Source: Polaribacter reichenbachii (GTDB taxonomy: Bacteria > Bacteroidota > Bacteroidia > Flavobacteriales > Flavobacteriaceae). From it: DNA of 64,000 nt. Shown piece after piece: positions 39,959 through 49,029 of this stretch (its first letter is position 1; each line of letters starts with the position of its first letter). Made by a program: the position numbers and the translations under genes. The notes under the pieces are model-generated. The model saw nothing but the letters and a program-made list of their open reading frames with translations, was not told the origin of the DNA and ran no database searches. Location: NCBI RefSeq assembly GCF_001975665.1, contig NZ_CP019419.1:2401501-2465500 (forward strand), given 5' to 3'.

Positions 39959-41023
39959 TTATACTGTTCTTGTTCTATTCAGTAATAGAAAATCGGCCAA
40001 AACTAAAGCAGTTAATGCTTCTACAATTGGCACAGCTCTTGGCACAACACAAGGATCGTGTCTTCCTTTACCCGTAATTTCTGTAACTTCATTTTCAGAA
40101 TTTATGGTTTGTTGACTGCTCATAATTGTAGCAACTGGTTTAAAAGCTACTCTAAAATAAATATCCATTCCATTAGAAATTCCACCTTGAATTCCACCAG
40201 ATAAGTTAGATTTTGTAGAGCCATCTGCGTTAAAAATGTCATTATGCTCAGAACCTTTCATTTTTGCACCACAAAATCCGCTACCAAATTCAAAACCTTT
40301 TACAGCATTTATAGATAACATTGCTCCACCTAATTGAGCATGCAATTTATGAAAAATAGGTTCACCTAAACCAACAGGTACATTTTGAGCAACACAAGTA
40401 ATTGTTCCTCCAATTGTATCACCAGCTTTTCTGATCTCCTTAATTTTAGTAATCATTTTTTCTGCGGATGCTTCATCAGGACAGCGAACAATATTGCTTT
40501 CTGTTTTAGCAAAATCTACATCTTGATATGGTTTTTCCATAAAAATTTCTCCTACAGAAGATGTAAAAGCATTTATTTTTATGTTAGATACCAATTGCTT
40601 AGCCAAAGCACCAGCAACTACCCAGTTTGCAGTTTCGCGAGCAGAACTTCTTCCACCACCTCTATAATCTCTTAAACCATATTTTTGGTCGTAAGTATAA
40701 TCTGCGTGAGAAGGTCTGTACACATTGGTATTATGATTATAATCTTTACTTTTTTGATTTGTGTTTTTAATCACAAAACCAATAGATGTTCCTGTGGTTT
40801 TACCTTCAAAAATACCTGATAAAAACTCAACAGTATCTGGTTCTTTACGTTGTGTAACAATTTTAGATTGCCCAGGTTTACGTCTATTTAGTTCTTCTTG
40901 AATAGCTTCGAAGTCAACCTCTAAACCAGCAGGAAAACCATCTATAACACCACCAATAGCAGTTCCATGAGATTCTCCGTAAGTTGTTACTTTTAATAAA
41001 TTTCCAAAAGAATTAAATGACAT
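39959..41023 (-). CDS. aroC: Chorismate synthase
   Basis: Chorismate synthase catalyses the last step of the shikimate pathway with reduced FMN. Family signatures: [20 protein letters not shown] at residues 14-33, [13 protein letters not shown] near 120-132, and [18 protein letters not shown] near the end. 354 residues is the usual length. It is a single gene; 39812-39958 upstream of the DUF1624 gene and 41024-41197 hold nothing recognisable. Confidence 0.97.
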   Translation of the reverse strand: MSFNSFGNLLKVTTYGESHGTAIGGVIDGFPAGLEVDFEAIQEELNRRKPGQSKIVTQRKEPDTVEFLSGIFEGKTTGTSIGFVIKNTNQKSKDYNHNTNVYRPSHADYTYDQKYGLRDYRGGGRSSARETANWVVAGALAKQLVSNIKINAFTSSVGEIFMEKPYQDVDFAKTESNIVRCPDEASAEKMITKIKEIRKAGDTIGGTITCVAQNVPVGLGEPIFHKLHAQLGGAMLSINAVKGFEFGSGFCGAKMKGSEHNDIFNADGSTKSNLSGGIQGGISNGMDIYFRVAFKPVATIMSSQQTINSENEVTEITGKGRHDPCVVPRAVPIVEALTALVLADFLLLNRTRTV

Positions 41024-41197
41024 AATTAAAAATTATAATTTTGATGCAAATATAATGAAACTACTCTATTGTTTTTTTGAAGGTAAAAGATATTATAATG
41101 ATTTCTAAAATCTATTAAATAATGTTAACTGCTGATTTATAGTGTTATAAAATTATATTTTTAAGATATTCAAAAAAAATAAAAATTATTTGCTTTT

Positions 41198-41231
41198 TTG
41201 TTTCACAAAATGAAAAAGGTTTCTATATTTG
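41198..41231 (+). promoter_or_regulatory. Promoter of tRNA-Ser
   Basis: TTG (41198-41200), a 23-nt spacer and TATATTTG (41224-41231) fit the flavobacterial consensus, 34 nt before the mature tRNA. Confidence 0.65.
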
Positions 41232-41265
41232 CATCCGCATTCAGGAAATACCTGATGAGACACTT

Positions 41266-41350
41266 GGAGAAATGGCAGAGTGGTCGAATGCGGCAGTCTT
41301 GAAAACTGTTGACTGTAACAGGTCCGGGGGTTCGAATCCCTCTTTCTCCG
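41266..41350 (+). tRNA. tRNA-Ser (TGA)
   Basis: Acceptor GGAGAAA/TTTCTCC with a G discriminator, anticodon TGA in CAGTCTTGAAAACTG, a long variable arm and T-arm GGGGGTTCGAATCCC. The 3' end is a frequent integration site, and relics of a mobile island follow. Confidence 0.97.
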
Positions 41351-41353
41351 CAG

Positions 41354-41391
41354 AACCCTTGTTAATCTGTTGATTTTCAAGGGTTTATTTT
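41354..41391 (+). terminator. Hairpin after tRNA-Ser
   Basis: AACCCTTG (41354-41361) and CAAGGGTT (41378-41385) form an 8-bp stem with a 16-nt loop, followed by TATTTTT. It probably terminates the tRNA transcript; similar inverted repeats beside tRNA 3' ends also mark attachment sites. No second copy of the tRNA end was found within the next kilobase. Confidence 0.65.
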
Positions 41392-41540
41392 TGGAGTTGA
41401 CAAAGGGATTGACAGTTCTTTATTTCAAACCTCAATTCTTTTAGTAATGATTCTCTCAAATAATTTAGAATAAAATCTTTTCTTTAACTAAATCTTTTAT
41501 TTTATTGCTTAATTTTAGATGATAACTAAGATTAAAAATT

Positions 41541-41864
41541 ATGGAAAATCCTTTTGAAATTATAAACCAAAGATTAGGTCGAATTGAATGTTTATTTGAA
41601 AATATTAATTCCATAATTTCGAATAAAAATATTAATACCGCTTATCCAGAACTTATAGATGTAAAAGCGCTGGCTGATTATTTAAAAGTTTCAACATCGT
41701 TTATTTATAAAATGACGAGTTCAAATCAGATTCCTCATTCTAAAAAAGGTAAGAAAATCTATTTTGATAAAGAAAAAGTGACTAATTGGGCTTTAGAAAG
41801 TTCTGTAATGACTCAAGAAGAGATGCAAGATGTAGCGAATAAGTATTCTTTGAAAAGAAATTAA
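41541..41864 (+). CDS. Excisionase-like helix-turn-helix protein (107 aa)
   Basis: An N-terminal short coiled part (ENPFEIINQRLGRIECLFEN) precedes an HTH_17/MerR-like DNA-binding unit: LIDVKALADYLKVSTSFIYK, then IPHSKKGKKIYFDKEKVTNW. Small proteins of this architecture accompany integrative elements in Bacteroidetes and act as excision factors or regulators. No integrase is present, so the gene seems to be left over from an element that used tRNA-Ser. It ends head-on against the DUF6979-like pseudogene with 4 nt overlap. Confidence 0.75.
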   Translation: MENPFEIINQRLGRIECLFENINSIISNKNINTAYPELIDVKALADYLKVSTSFIYKMTSSNQIPHSKKGKKIYFDKEKVTNWALESSVMTQEEMQDVANKYSLKRN

Positions 41865-42157
41865 AGAACTAATAAATTACTTTCAAACAATGCTAAAACA
41901 ACATCCATTTGAGAATTATGAGTTTTACTTATAGCTAAATGCGCTTCAATTTTTAACCATAATTCTTTTTTTAGATAATTCTGGGTTTTTGGATAAAAAC
42001 GTAACGGCTAACAAAGCATATTTTTTATTCAAATTAGTTTTTGAATTGTTAAGATATTTATTTGCTTTTATACCTTTTACTAAACCATCTTCACACAACC
42101 CCAAGAAAGCATTTTTTTACTTCCTTTTTCTCGTGAAGATTTTGTTTGATATAATTC
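41861..42157 (-). pseudogene. Frameshifted DUF6979-like gene
   Basis: Two minus-strand frames together make one protein. The first part reads ELYQTKSSREKGSKK, and after one missing base in a run of seven A (plus 42112-42118) the second continues AFLGLCEDGLVKGI and ends with KTHNSQMDVVLALFESNLLV. From memory this matches the DUF6979 family, which has an NAFLGLCEEGLVKGI motif and an HNSQMDVV-type end. The N-terminus seems truncated near the LacI-type operator at 42165. The frameshift should inactivate the product. Confidence 0.6.
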
Positions 42158-42164
42158 TTTTATT

Positions 42165-42185
42165 ACAATCGGTTGCGTAAATATA
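42165..42185 (-). promoter_or_regulatory. Orphan LacI-type operator with -7-like box
   Basis: CAATCGGTTGCGTAAA (plus 42166-42181) is identical over 16 nt to the site at 54259-54274. On the minus strand both read TAnnTTTACGCAACCGATTG, a -7-like element followed by the operator. The left half here is slightly degenerate (ACAA for GCAA). It points toward the DUF6979-like pseudogene, not toward a sugar gene. The neighbouring stretch 42186-42311 shows nothing else. Confidence 0.6.
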
Positions 42186-42311
42186 CATAATAATTTTGCC
42201 TAAATACTATTTGTAATTTAATAATATTTAAGTCAATGGTTTATAAGCAAAAAATGAAGGTTTTACTACAATATTATATAATTTAAAAATTATTCAGATA
42301 AGTTGCTTTAT

Positions 42312-42344
42312 AAAAAAAAGCCTCCTTAAAAATAAGGAAGCTTT
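42312..42344 (-). terminator. Terminator of the xylan/xylose operon
   Basis: On the minus strand AAGCTTCCTTA pairs with TAAGGAGGCTT (one G-T pair), followed by eight T. It begins 23 nt after the talC stop and closes the nine-gene operon. Confidence 0.92.
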
Positions 42345-42366
42345 AATTTAAGAAAATTTAGTGGAA

Positions 42367-43020
42367 TTAATTCCCTTTTTTATAATCTTCTAAAAACTTT
42401 GCTAATCCACTGTCAGTTAATGGATGTTTTAATAAACCTGTAATAGAAGATAATGGTCCTGTCATAACATCAGAACCTAATTTAGCACAATTAATAACGT
42501 GCATTGTGTTTCTAACAGAAGCTGCTAAAATTTGTGTATTAAAGTTATAATTATCATAAATTAATCTTATTTCTGAGATTAAGTTTAAACCATTTGTAGA
42601 AATATCATCTAATCTTCCTAAAAACGGAGATACATATGTTGCACCAGCTTTTGCAGCTAATAATGCTTGACCAGCCGAAAAAACTAAAGTTACATTTGTT
42701 TTTATCCCTTTATCTGAAAAATATTTACATGCTTTTACGCCATCTGCAATCATTGGTAATTTAACAACAATTTGTGGATGTAATGCTGCTAATTCTTCTC
42801 CTTGTTTAACCATTCCTTCATAATCTGTAGCAATTACTTCTGCAGAAACATCTCCTGTTACTATATCACAAATCTTTTTGTAGTGATTTAAAATATTTTT
42901 TGCCCCTGTAATGCCTTCTTTTGCCATTAAAGAAGGGTTTGTGGTTACACCATCTAAAACACCCAAAGCTTCTGCCTCTGCAATATCATTTAAATTTGCT
43001 GTGTCAATAAAAAATTTCAT
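42367..43020 (-). CDS. talC: Transaldolase, TalC/MipB type (217 aa)
   Basis: A short single-domain TIM-barrel transaldolase: MKFFIDTANLNDIAEAEALG, GVTTNPSLMAKEG, the Schiff-base lysine in IVVKLPMIADG near residue 86, and ILAASVRNTMHV. Length agrees with the TalC/fructose-6-phosphate aldolase group. It exchanges dihydroxyacetone units in the non-oxidative pentose phosphate pathway; a fructose-6-phosphate aldolase activity cannot be excluded. It is the last gene of the xylan operon, 9 nt after tkt, where it helps convert xylulose 5-phosphate into glycolytic sugars. Confidence 0.9.
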   Translation of the reverse strand: MKFFIDTANLNDIAEAEALGVLDGVTTNPSLMAKEGITGAKNILNHYKKICDIVTGDVSAEVIATDYEGMVKQGEELAALHPQIVVKLPMIADGVKACKYFSDKGIKTNVTLVFSAGQALLAAKAGATYVSPFLGRLDDISTNGLNLISEIRLIYDNYNFNTQILAASVRNTMHVINCAKLGSDVMTGPLSSITGLLKHPLTDSGLAKFLEDYKKGN

Positions 43021-43029
43021 ATTTCTTGT

Positions 43030-45066
43030 TTATACTGTTTTTAAATATTCTAATACTTGTAGACTTACTTTTTCGCCTGTAAATCCAAATTTATCATCTA
43101 ACACTGTTGCTGGAGCAGAATAACCAAAATGCTCTAATCCATACACTTTTCCAGCATCTCCTACTAAACCTTCTAAGTTTACTGGTAATCCTGCAGTTAA
43201 ACCAAATAATGGTTTGTTTTTTGGGATGATGCTATTTTGATACTCTCTAGATTGTAACCTAAAGACTCCTTCAGATATAACAGATGCAATATTTACTTTT
43301 AAATTATGCTCTGCTTCTAAAATTTCTGCTGCTGCTACTAAAGTGGCTACTTCAGATCCGTTTGCAATTAAAACTACATCAGGATTTTCTACTTCTTTTA
43401 CCAAGTAACCTCCTTTTTCAGCGGCTAATGCTTCTTGATATCTAGATGCTTCTTTTGTTGGTAAATCTTTAATTCCTTGTCTTGATAAAATTAAACCTGT
43501 GGGTGTGTTTTTATTTTCTAATGCCATTTTCCAAGCCACACTTGTTTCTGCAGAATCTGCAGGACGTAAGGCTAAGAAACTGGGATTTCCCCTGTGGTTT
43601 TTCAATTTTTCTAACAAACGAATTTGTGCTTCTTGTTCTACAGGTTGATGTGTTGGTCCATCTTCACCCACTCTAAAAGCATCATGTGTCCAAACATATT
43701 TTACTCCTAACTCTTGAATTCCACTCAAACGAATGGCTGGTTTCATATAATCTGAAAAAACAAAAAATGTAGCCACAACAGGTATAACTCCACCATGTAA
43801 TGCAATACCATTTGCAATACAAGCCATTGTTAATTCTGCAACTCCTGCTTGTAAAAATGAACCACTAAAATCACCTTTTTTTAGTGCTTGGGTTTTCTTC
43901 AAAAATCCATCTGTTTTATCACTGTTAGATAAATCTGCAGAAGAAACAATCATGTTTTCTACATGCTCAGCTAAATATGCTAAAACTCCAGATGAAGCAG
44001 CTCTTGACGCTAATCCTGCTTTATGTGCTATTCCTTCAAAATCTAAGGTTGGTAACTCTCCTGATAAAAAGAAATCTAATTTTTCAGCTTTTTTAGGATT
44101 CGCTTCTCTCCAAATGGAAATCTCAACCTTTTTATCTCTTGCTTCTAGTGTTTTTCTTTCTAATAAATTCTGATAAAATTCACTTACATCTTCATAAATA
44201 TCAAAAGGACTTTCTGGGTTTGCTCCTAAATTTATTAAAGTTTTGGTATAATCTGCTCCCGTATGACCAATAGGTTGACCATGTAATTCGCATTCACCTT
44301 CAAAAGTTTTTCCTTCGGATGTTACACAACCTTTACCCATAATGGTTTTACCAATAATTAAGGTTGGTTTTTCGGTTTGGCTATTGGCTTTTGTTAATGC
44401 TTTTCTTATTTCATCGTGATTATGAGCATCAATAGTAATTACTTTCCAACCCCAAGATTCATACTTCATTGCTGTATCTTCTGTAGTAACTTCATCTGTT
44501 GGGGTAGATAATTGAATATCATTAGAATCGTAGAACATGATAAAATTATTCAATCCTAAATGACCTGCAATTCTACCAGCTCCTTGAGAAATTTCTTCTT
44601 GTACTCCACCATCAGAAATAAAACCATACACTTTATGATTCATCCAATCTCCAAAACGAGCTGCTAAAAATTTTGCTGCAATTGCAGCTCCAACTCCCAT
44701 AGTATGCCCTTGACCTAATGGCCCAGATGTGTTTTCTATTCCTCTTTGTACATCTACTTCTGGATGACCAGGAGTAATAGAACCCCATTGCCTGAAATTA
44801 GCGACATCTTCTTTCTTATAGTTTCCTAAAAGATAGTATTGTGCATACATTAAGGTTGATAAATGACCAGCATCCATAAAGAAACGATCTCTAAAAGGCC
44901 AAGTCATATCTGTTGGATCGAAATTAAAGAATTCTGAATATAAGATGTGCATAAAATCTGCACCTCCCATAGGTCCTCCAGGATGACCAGAGTTTGCTTT
45001 TTCTACCATTGCAACAGCTAAAGCTCTTATATTATCTGCTGATTGTTGGTCTACTTTTTTATTCAT
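43030..45066 (-). CDS. tkt: Transketolase
   Basis: A full-length transketolase (678 residues): GHPGGPMGGADFMHILYSEF near residue 26, thiamine diphosphate region SDGGVQEEISQG near 150 with a later SND, pyrimidine domain (ATFFVFSDYMKPAIRLS) and the phosphate-binding THDAFRVGEDGPTHQPVEQ near 455. With TalC it forms the non-oxidative pentose phosphate branch that consumes xylulose 5-phosphate. A 56-nt gap separates it from xylA. A second, housekeeping transketolase may exist elsewhere. Confidence 0.96.
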   Translation of the reverse strand: MNKKVDQQSADNIRALAVAMVEKANSGHPGGPMGGADFMHILYSEFFNFDPTDMTWPFRDRFFMDAGHLSTLMYAQYYLLGNYKKEDVANFRQWGSITPGHPEVDVQRGIENTSGPLGQGHTMGVGAAIAAKFLAARFGDWMNHKVYGFISDGGVQEEISQGAGRIAGHLGLNNFIMFYDSNDIQLSTPTDEVTTEDTAMKYESWGWKVITIDAHNHDEIRKALTKANSQTEKPTLIIGKTIMGKGCVTSEGKTFEGECELHGQPIGHTGADYTKTLINLGANPESPFDIYEDVSEFYQNLLERKTLEARDKKVEISIWREANPKKAEKLDFFLSGELPTLDFEGIAHKAGLASRAASSGVLAYLAEHVENMIVSSADLSNSDKTDGFLKKTQALKKGDFSGSFLQAGVAELTMACIANGIALHGGVIPVVATFFVFSDYMKPAIRLSGIQELGVKYVWTHDAFRVGEDGPTHQPVEQEAQIRLLEKLKNHRGNPSFLALRPADSAETSVAWKMALENKNTPTGLILSRQGIKDLPTKEASRYQEALAAEKGGYLVKEVENPDVVLIANGSEVATLVAAAEILEAEHNLKVNIASVISEGVFRLQSREYQNSIIPKNKPLFGLTAGLPVNLEGLVGDAGKVYGLEHFGYSAPATVLDDKFGFTGEKVSLQVLEYLKTV

Positions 45067-45122
45067 TTTATTAATCTGTGTAATGTAATTTTTTCAAGCT
45101 CAATCTTAACCGAAATTTTATT

Positions 45123-46448
45123 TTATATGTATTGGTTAATAATATTTTCAAACAATTCTTGCTTACCACTTATTAATGGTAATTCTCCGTTTTCAGAAGC
45201 TATTTTATATAAATCTTGCATATTTAATCTACCAGCCTCAAAATCTTTACCTACTCCAGAATCAAATGAACTATATCTTTCTTCACGTAATTTATTATAA
45301 GAAGATGATTGTAAAATTTTATCGGCAGTTATTAAAGCTCTTGCAAATGTATCTGCACCACCAATATGTGCGTGGAAAACATCATTCGTATCTGTTGAAT
45401 TTCTTCTGATTTTAGCATCAAAATTTACACCTCCACCTTGTAAGCCTCCAGCTTTTAAGAAAACCAACATTGCTTCAGTAGTTTCTTGAATGTTGTTTGG
45501 AAATTGGTCTGTATCCCATCCATTTTGGTAATCACCTCTATTAGCATCTATACTTCCCAACATTCCTGCACCTGCTGCTACTTCTATTTCATGTTGAAAA
45601 GTATGCTGTGCTAATGTTGCATGGTTAACTTCAATATTCATTTTAAAATCTTTGTCTAAACCATATTCTTTTAAAAAGCCGATAGCTGTAGCAGAATCAA
45701 AATCGTATTGATGTTTTGAAGGTTCCATAGGTTTTGGTTCAATAAAGAAAGTACCTTTAAATCCTTGAGATCTAGCATAATCTTTAGCCATAGTTAAAAA
45801 TTGTGCCATATGATCTAATTCACGTTTCATATCTGTGTTTAATAAAGACATATAACCTTCACGACCTCCCCAGAAGACATAATTTTCTCCATTAAGAGCA
45901 ATAGTAGCATCTAGAGCTAACTTAACTTGACCTCCAGCTCGTGCTACAACATTAAATTCTGGATTTGTAGCAGCTCCATTCATATATCTTGGGTTTGAAA
46001 AACAATTTGCAGTTCCCCATAATAATTTTACACCTGAGGCAGCTTGTTTTTCTTTATGATAATCTACAATAGTTTGAAGTCTTTTTTCTGATTCTGCAAA
46101 TGTTGGCCCTTCTTGAACTAAATCATAATCATGAAAACAGTAATATTCAAAGCCCATTTTTGAAATAAATTCAAATGCAGCATCAGCTTTATCTTTTGCA
46201 GCCTGAATTGGGTCTGAGGCTGCATCCCAAGGAAAATTTTGTGTTCCAGGACCAAATGGATCTGCACCTTGTCCACAGAAAGTATGCCAATAAGCAATTG
46301 CAAATTTAAAATGCTCACGCATTGTTTTTCCTGCAACAATTTGGTTTGGGTTATAGTATTTAAATGCTAATGGATTATCAGAGTTTTTTCCTTCATATTT
46401 TATTTGACCTATTCCTTTGTAAAATTCTTTATCTCCTAAAGTTATCAT
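45123..46448 (-). CDS. xylA: Xylose isomerase
   Basis: A class II xylose isomerase of 441 residues: [13 protein letters not shown] near residue 50, catalytic [16 protein letters not shown] near 104, and metal-binding [32 protein letters not shown] and [19 protein letters not shown]. It isomerises D-xylose to D-xylulose in the cytoplasm with two divalent metal ions. All ligands appear present. The gene follows xylB by 13 nt. Confidence 0.97.
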   Translation of the reverse strand: MITLGDKEFYKGIGQIKYEGKNSDNPLAFKYYNPNQIVAGKTMREHFKFAIAYWHTFCGQGADPFGPGTQNFPWDAASDPIQAAKDKADAAFEFISKMGFEYYCFHDYDLVQEGPTFAESEKRLQTIVDYHKEKQAASGVKLLWGTANCFSNPRYMNGAATNPEFNVVARAGGQVKLALDATIALNGENYVFWGGREGYMSLLNTDMKRELDHMAQFLTMAKDYARSQGFKGTFFIEPKPMEPSKHQYDFDSATAIGFLKEYGLDKDFKMNIEVNHATLAQHTFQHEIEVAAGAGMLGSIDANRGDYQNGWDTDQFPNNIQETTEAMLVFLKAGGLQGGGVNFDAKIRRNSTDTNDVFHAHIGGADTFARALITADKILQSSSYNKLREERYSSFDSGVGKDFEAGRLNMQDLYKIASENGELPLISGKQELFENIINQYI

Positions 46449-46461
46449 TTTTTTATTTTTT

Positions 46462-47946
46462 TTAATTATTGTATTTCTTTTCTAAATCGTTTTTCCACAA
46501 GTTGTATGCATCTTTATAAATTTGTTTATCATTTAAAGGATGGTAGGTTAGTACTTGTTCATTATCAGAAAATACTTCTTCTAAATTCTTAAAATCTTTA
46601 TTAGCAACACCAGCAGCTCTTGCAGCACCAATTGCACCAGTGGTATCTATGATATTTATTTCGGTTTCAATAAGAGTTGCTATGGTTTTTGAAAATATTT
46701 CTGAACGAAATAAATTATCGCTTCCAGCACGCATTCCTGATAAATTTACACCATCATTTTTTAAAATACTAATACCATAAACAAATGCAAAAGCAATTCC
46801 TTCTAAAGCAGCTCTAAAGAGATGTTCATTTTTATGTTTATTAAAGTTTAAGTTGAAAATACTTGCCCCGTTATTTGTATTATTTAACATGCGTTCTGCA
46901 CCATTACCAAAAGGAATAATTCTTAACCCATCAGAACCAACTGGCACTTGAGAAGCCAATTCATTCATATTATTATAAGTATCTGTTGAGGCTAAATTAT
47001 TTTTCATCCAACTATATTGAATTCCAGCTCCGTTTATATTTAAAAGTTTTCCAATTCTTGGAGTTTCTTCTGTATAATTTACATGTGCAAAATTGTTGAT
47101 TCTTACACTTTCTTTAGAATCTGTTTTGTCTGTAACTGCATAAACAACTCCACTTGTACCACCAGTTGCAGCAATTTCACCTGGATGTAAAACATTTAAA
47201 GACAACGCATTATTGGGTTGGTCACCAGCTCTGTATAAAACAGGAATGCCTTGAGGTAAACCAGTTTCTTTAGCAGCTTGTTTTGTAACTTTTCCTTGAT
47301 TTGAAAAAGTTGGAAGAATTGTAGGAATTAAATTAGTGCTTATTCCCATATAGTTAAACAGCCATTCTGCTGGTTTATTTTGTTTAAAATCCCACATCAT
47401 ACCTTCTGATAAACCAGAAATAGTTGTAGTTGCTTCTCCTGTTAACTTTAAGGCAATAAAATCTCCAGGTAATAATAATTTGTTTACTTTTTTAAATGTT
47501 TCTGGCTCATTTTCTTTTACCCATTTTAGTTTTGATAACGTAAAATTACCAGGTGAGTTTAAAAGATTGGAAATACATTTATCCTCTCCAGCTCCTATAA
47601 AAGCATCATTCCCTATTTTAACAGCTCTACTGTCACACCAAATAATAGATGGTCTTAAAGCTTTATGATTTTCATCTACAATAACAAGTCCATGCATTTG
47701 ATATGCAATTCCAATTCCAATTATTTTATCAGAAGAAATACTTGTTTGTTTCAATAATTTTTGAGTTACTTTACCAATATTTTTCCACCAAATTTCTGGA
47801 TCTTGTTCTGCCCAACCTGTTTCTAAAGCTATGATAGCCATTTCCTTTTCAGGATAATTTGTTACACCAGCAGTACGTCCTGTTTTTGCATCAATTAAAG
47901 CTGCTTTAACTGATGAGCTTCCTAAATCATATCCTATATAATACAT
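46462..47946 (-). CDS. xylB: Xylulokinase
   Basis: FGGY-family kinase of 494 residues. The N-terminal ATPase fold begins [38 protein letters not shown] contains the substrate region; the C-terminal half holds [21 protein letters not shown] and [16 protein letters not shown]. Among FGGY kinases xylulokinase is favoured by the neighbouring xylA. It phosphorylates xylulose to xylulose 5-phosphate. It lies 9 nt after the cytoplasmic GH43 gene. Confidence 0.94.
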   Translation of the reverse strand: MYYIGYDLGSSSVKAALIDAKTGRTAGVTNYPEKEMAIIALETGWAEQDPEIWWKNIGKVTQKLLKQTSISSDKIIGIGIAYQMHGLVIVDENHKALRPSIIWCDSRAVKIGNDAFIGAGEDKCISNLLNSPGNFTLSKLKWVKENEPETFKKVNKLLLPGDFIALKLTGEATTTISGLSEGMMWDFKQNKPAEWLFNYMGISTNLIPTILPTFSNQGKVTKQAAKETGLPQGIPVLYRAGDQPNNALSLNVLHPGEIAATGGTSGVVYAVTDKTDSKESVRINNFAHVNYTEETPRIGKLLNINGAGIQYSWMKNNLASTDTYNNMNELASQVPVGSDGLRIIPFGNGAERMLNNTNNGASIFNLNFNKHKNEHLFRAALEGIAFAFVYGISILKNDGVNLSGMRAGSDNLFRSEIFSKTIATLIETEINIIDTTGAIGAARAAGVANKDFKNLEEVFSDNEQVLTYHPLNDKQIYKDAYNLWKNDLEKKYNN

Positions 47947-47955
47947 AATTTTTCT

Positions 47956-48993
47956 TTATCCTTTATAAGGATCTAAAGTTTGTATACTACCATCTTTATT
48001 ATGCGTTATTTTTGCAACTTTTATAGAACGTAAATGTGTAACGCCTTCTGATAATGATGAATCGTGATAAAACAAATACCATTGGTTTTCAACTTTACAA
48101 ACAGAGTGATGAGAAGTCCAACCTACAACTGGATTTAATATACGACCTCCGTACTTAAATGGACCATAAGGACTATCTCCAACAGCATAACAGATAAAAT
48201 GTGTATCTCCTGTAGAGTAAGAAAAATAATATTTTCCATTATGTTTATGCAACCAAGCAGCTTCAAAAAAACGTCTTTCATTATCACCTGATAATAACAA
48301 ATTTCCTTGTTCATCAACAATTTCTATCTCTTTTGGTTTTTCTTCAAACTCTAATAAATCATCTGTCATTTTAGCAACAAATGGTAATAAAGCAGGTTCA
48401 TTATCTTCTGGTATATGTGCAGTTGGGTTATCTAGTTCTTCTTTATTAAAAGTTCCATTTCTCCAACGTTGTAATTGTCCACCCCATAGACCTCCAAAAT
48501 ACATATAATAACTGCCATCATCATCTTCAAAAACAGCAGGGTCTATAGAAAAACTACCTTTAATAGCTTCTGGTTGAGGTTTAAATGGTCCTGTTGGAGA
48601 ATCGCCTACAGCAACTCCTATTCTAAAAATACCATCATATGCTTTTGCTGGAAAATACAAATAATATTTTCCATCTTTATGCGCAGCATCTGGCGCCCAC
48701 ATTTGTTTTTCTGCCCAAGCAACATCATCTACATGTAAAGCAACTCCATGATCTATACTTTCACTATCTACGTTATCCATAGATATTACATGATAATCTT
48801 CCATAGCAAAATGACTTCCTAAATCATCAAAGGCTTCTCCTGCATCTACATCATGAGAAGGATATATGTAAATTTTACCATTAAAAACATGTGCAGACGG
48901 ATCTGCTGTGTAAATATGATTAACAATTGGTTGAGAAATAGCCCTTTTATTTAAATCATTAAAATCTATATGATCTATACTTTCTTCTGGCAT
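47956..48993 (-). CDS. Cytoplasmic GH43 glycosidase (beta-xylosidase or arabinofuranosidase, 345 aa)
   Basis: A five-bladed beta-propeller glycosidase of family GH43. Candidate catalytic residues are Asp31 (YTADPSAHVF, base), the Asp in GSFSIDPAVFEDDDG (pKa modulator) and the Glu in FFEAAWLHKHNGKYY (acid). No signal peptide is present, so it should act inside the cell on oligosaccharides brought in by the symporter encoded upstream. That location, together with xylA and xylB, favours xylo-oligosaccharides or arabinoxylo-oligosaccharides as substrate. Linkage specificity cannot be determined from sequence. Confidence 0.9.
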   Translation of the reverse strand: MPEESIDHIDFNDLNKRAISQPIVNHIYTADPSAHVFNGKIYIYPSHDVDAGEAFDDLGSHFAMEDYHVISMDNVDSESIDHGVALHVDDVAWAEKQMWAPDAAHKDGKYYLYFPAKAYDGIFRIGVAVGDSPTGPFKPQPEAIKGSFSIDPAVFEDDDGSYYMYFGGLWGGQLQRWRNGTFNKEELDNPTAHIPEDNEPALLPFVAKMTDDLLEFEEKPKEIEIVDEQGNLLLSGDNERRFFEAAWLHKHNGKYYFSYSTGDTHFICYAVGDSPYGPFKYGGRILNPVVGWTSHHSVCKVENQWYLFYHDSSLSEGVTHLRSIKVAKITHNKDGSIQTLDPYKG

Positions 48994-49029
48994 AATATTT
49001 TATTTATATTGGATTTTATATTTAATTTT

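Noticed and set aside
41186..41380. Minus-strand frame over tRNA-Ser
   Set aside because: It is the complement of the tRNA and its flanks; such frames appear over many class II tRNA genes.
41989..42180. Plus-strand frame of 63 codons in the island
   Set aside because: It is antisense to the better supported DUF6979-like pseudogene and reads through the operator site.
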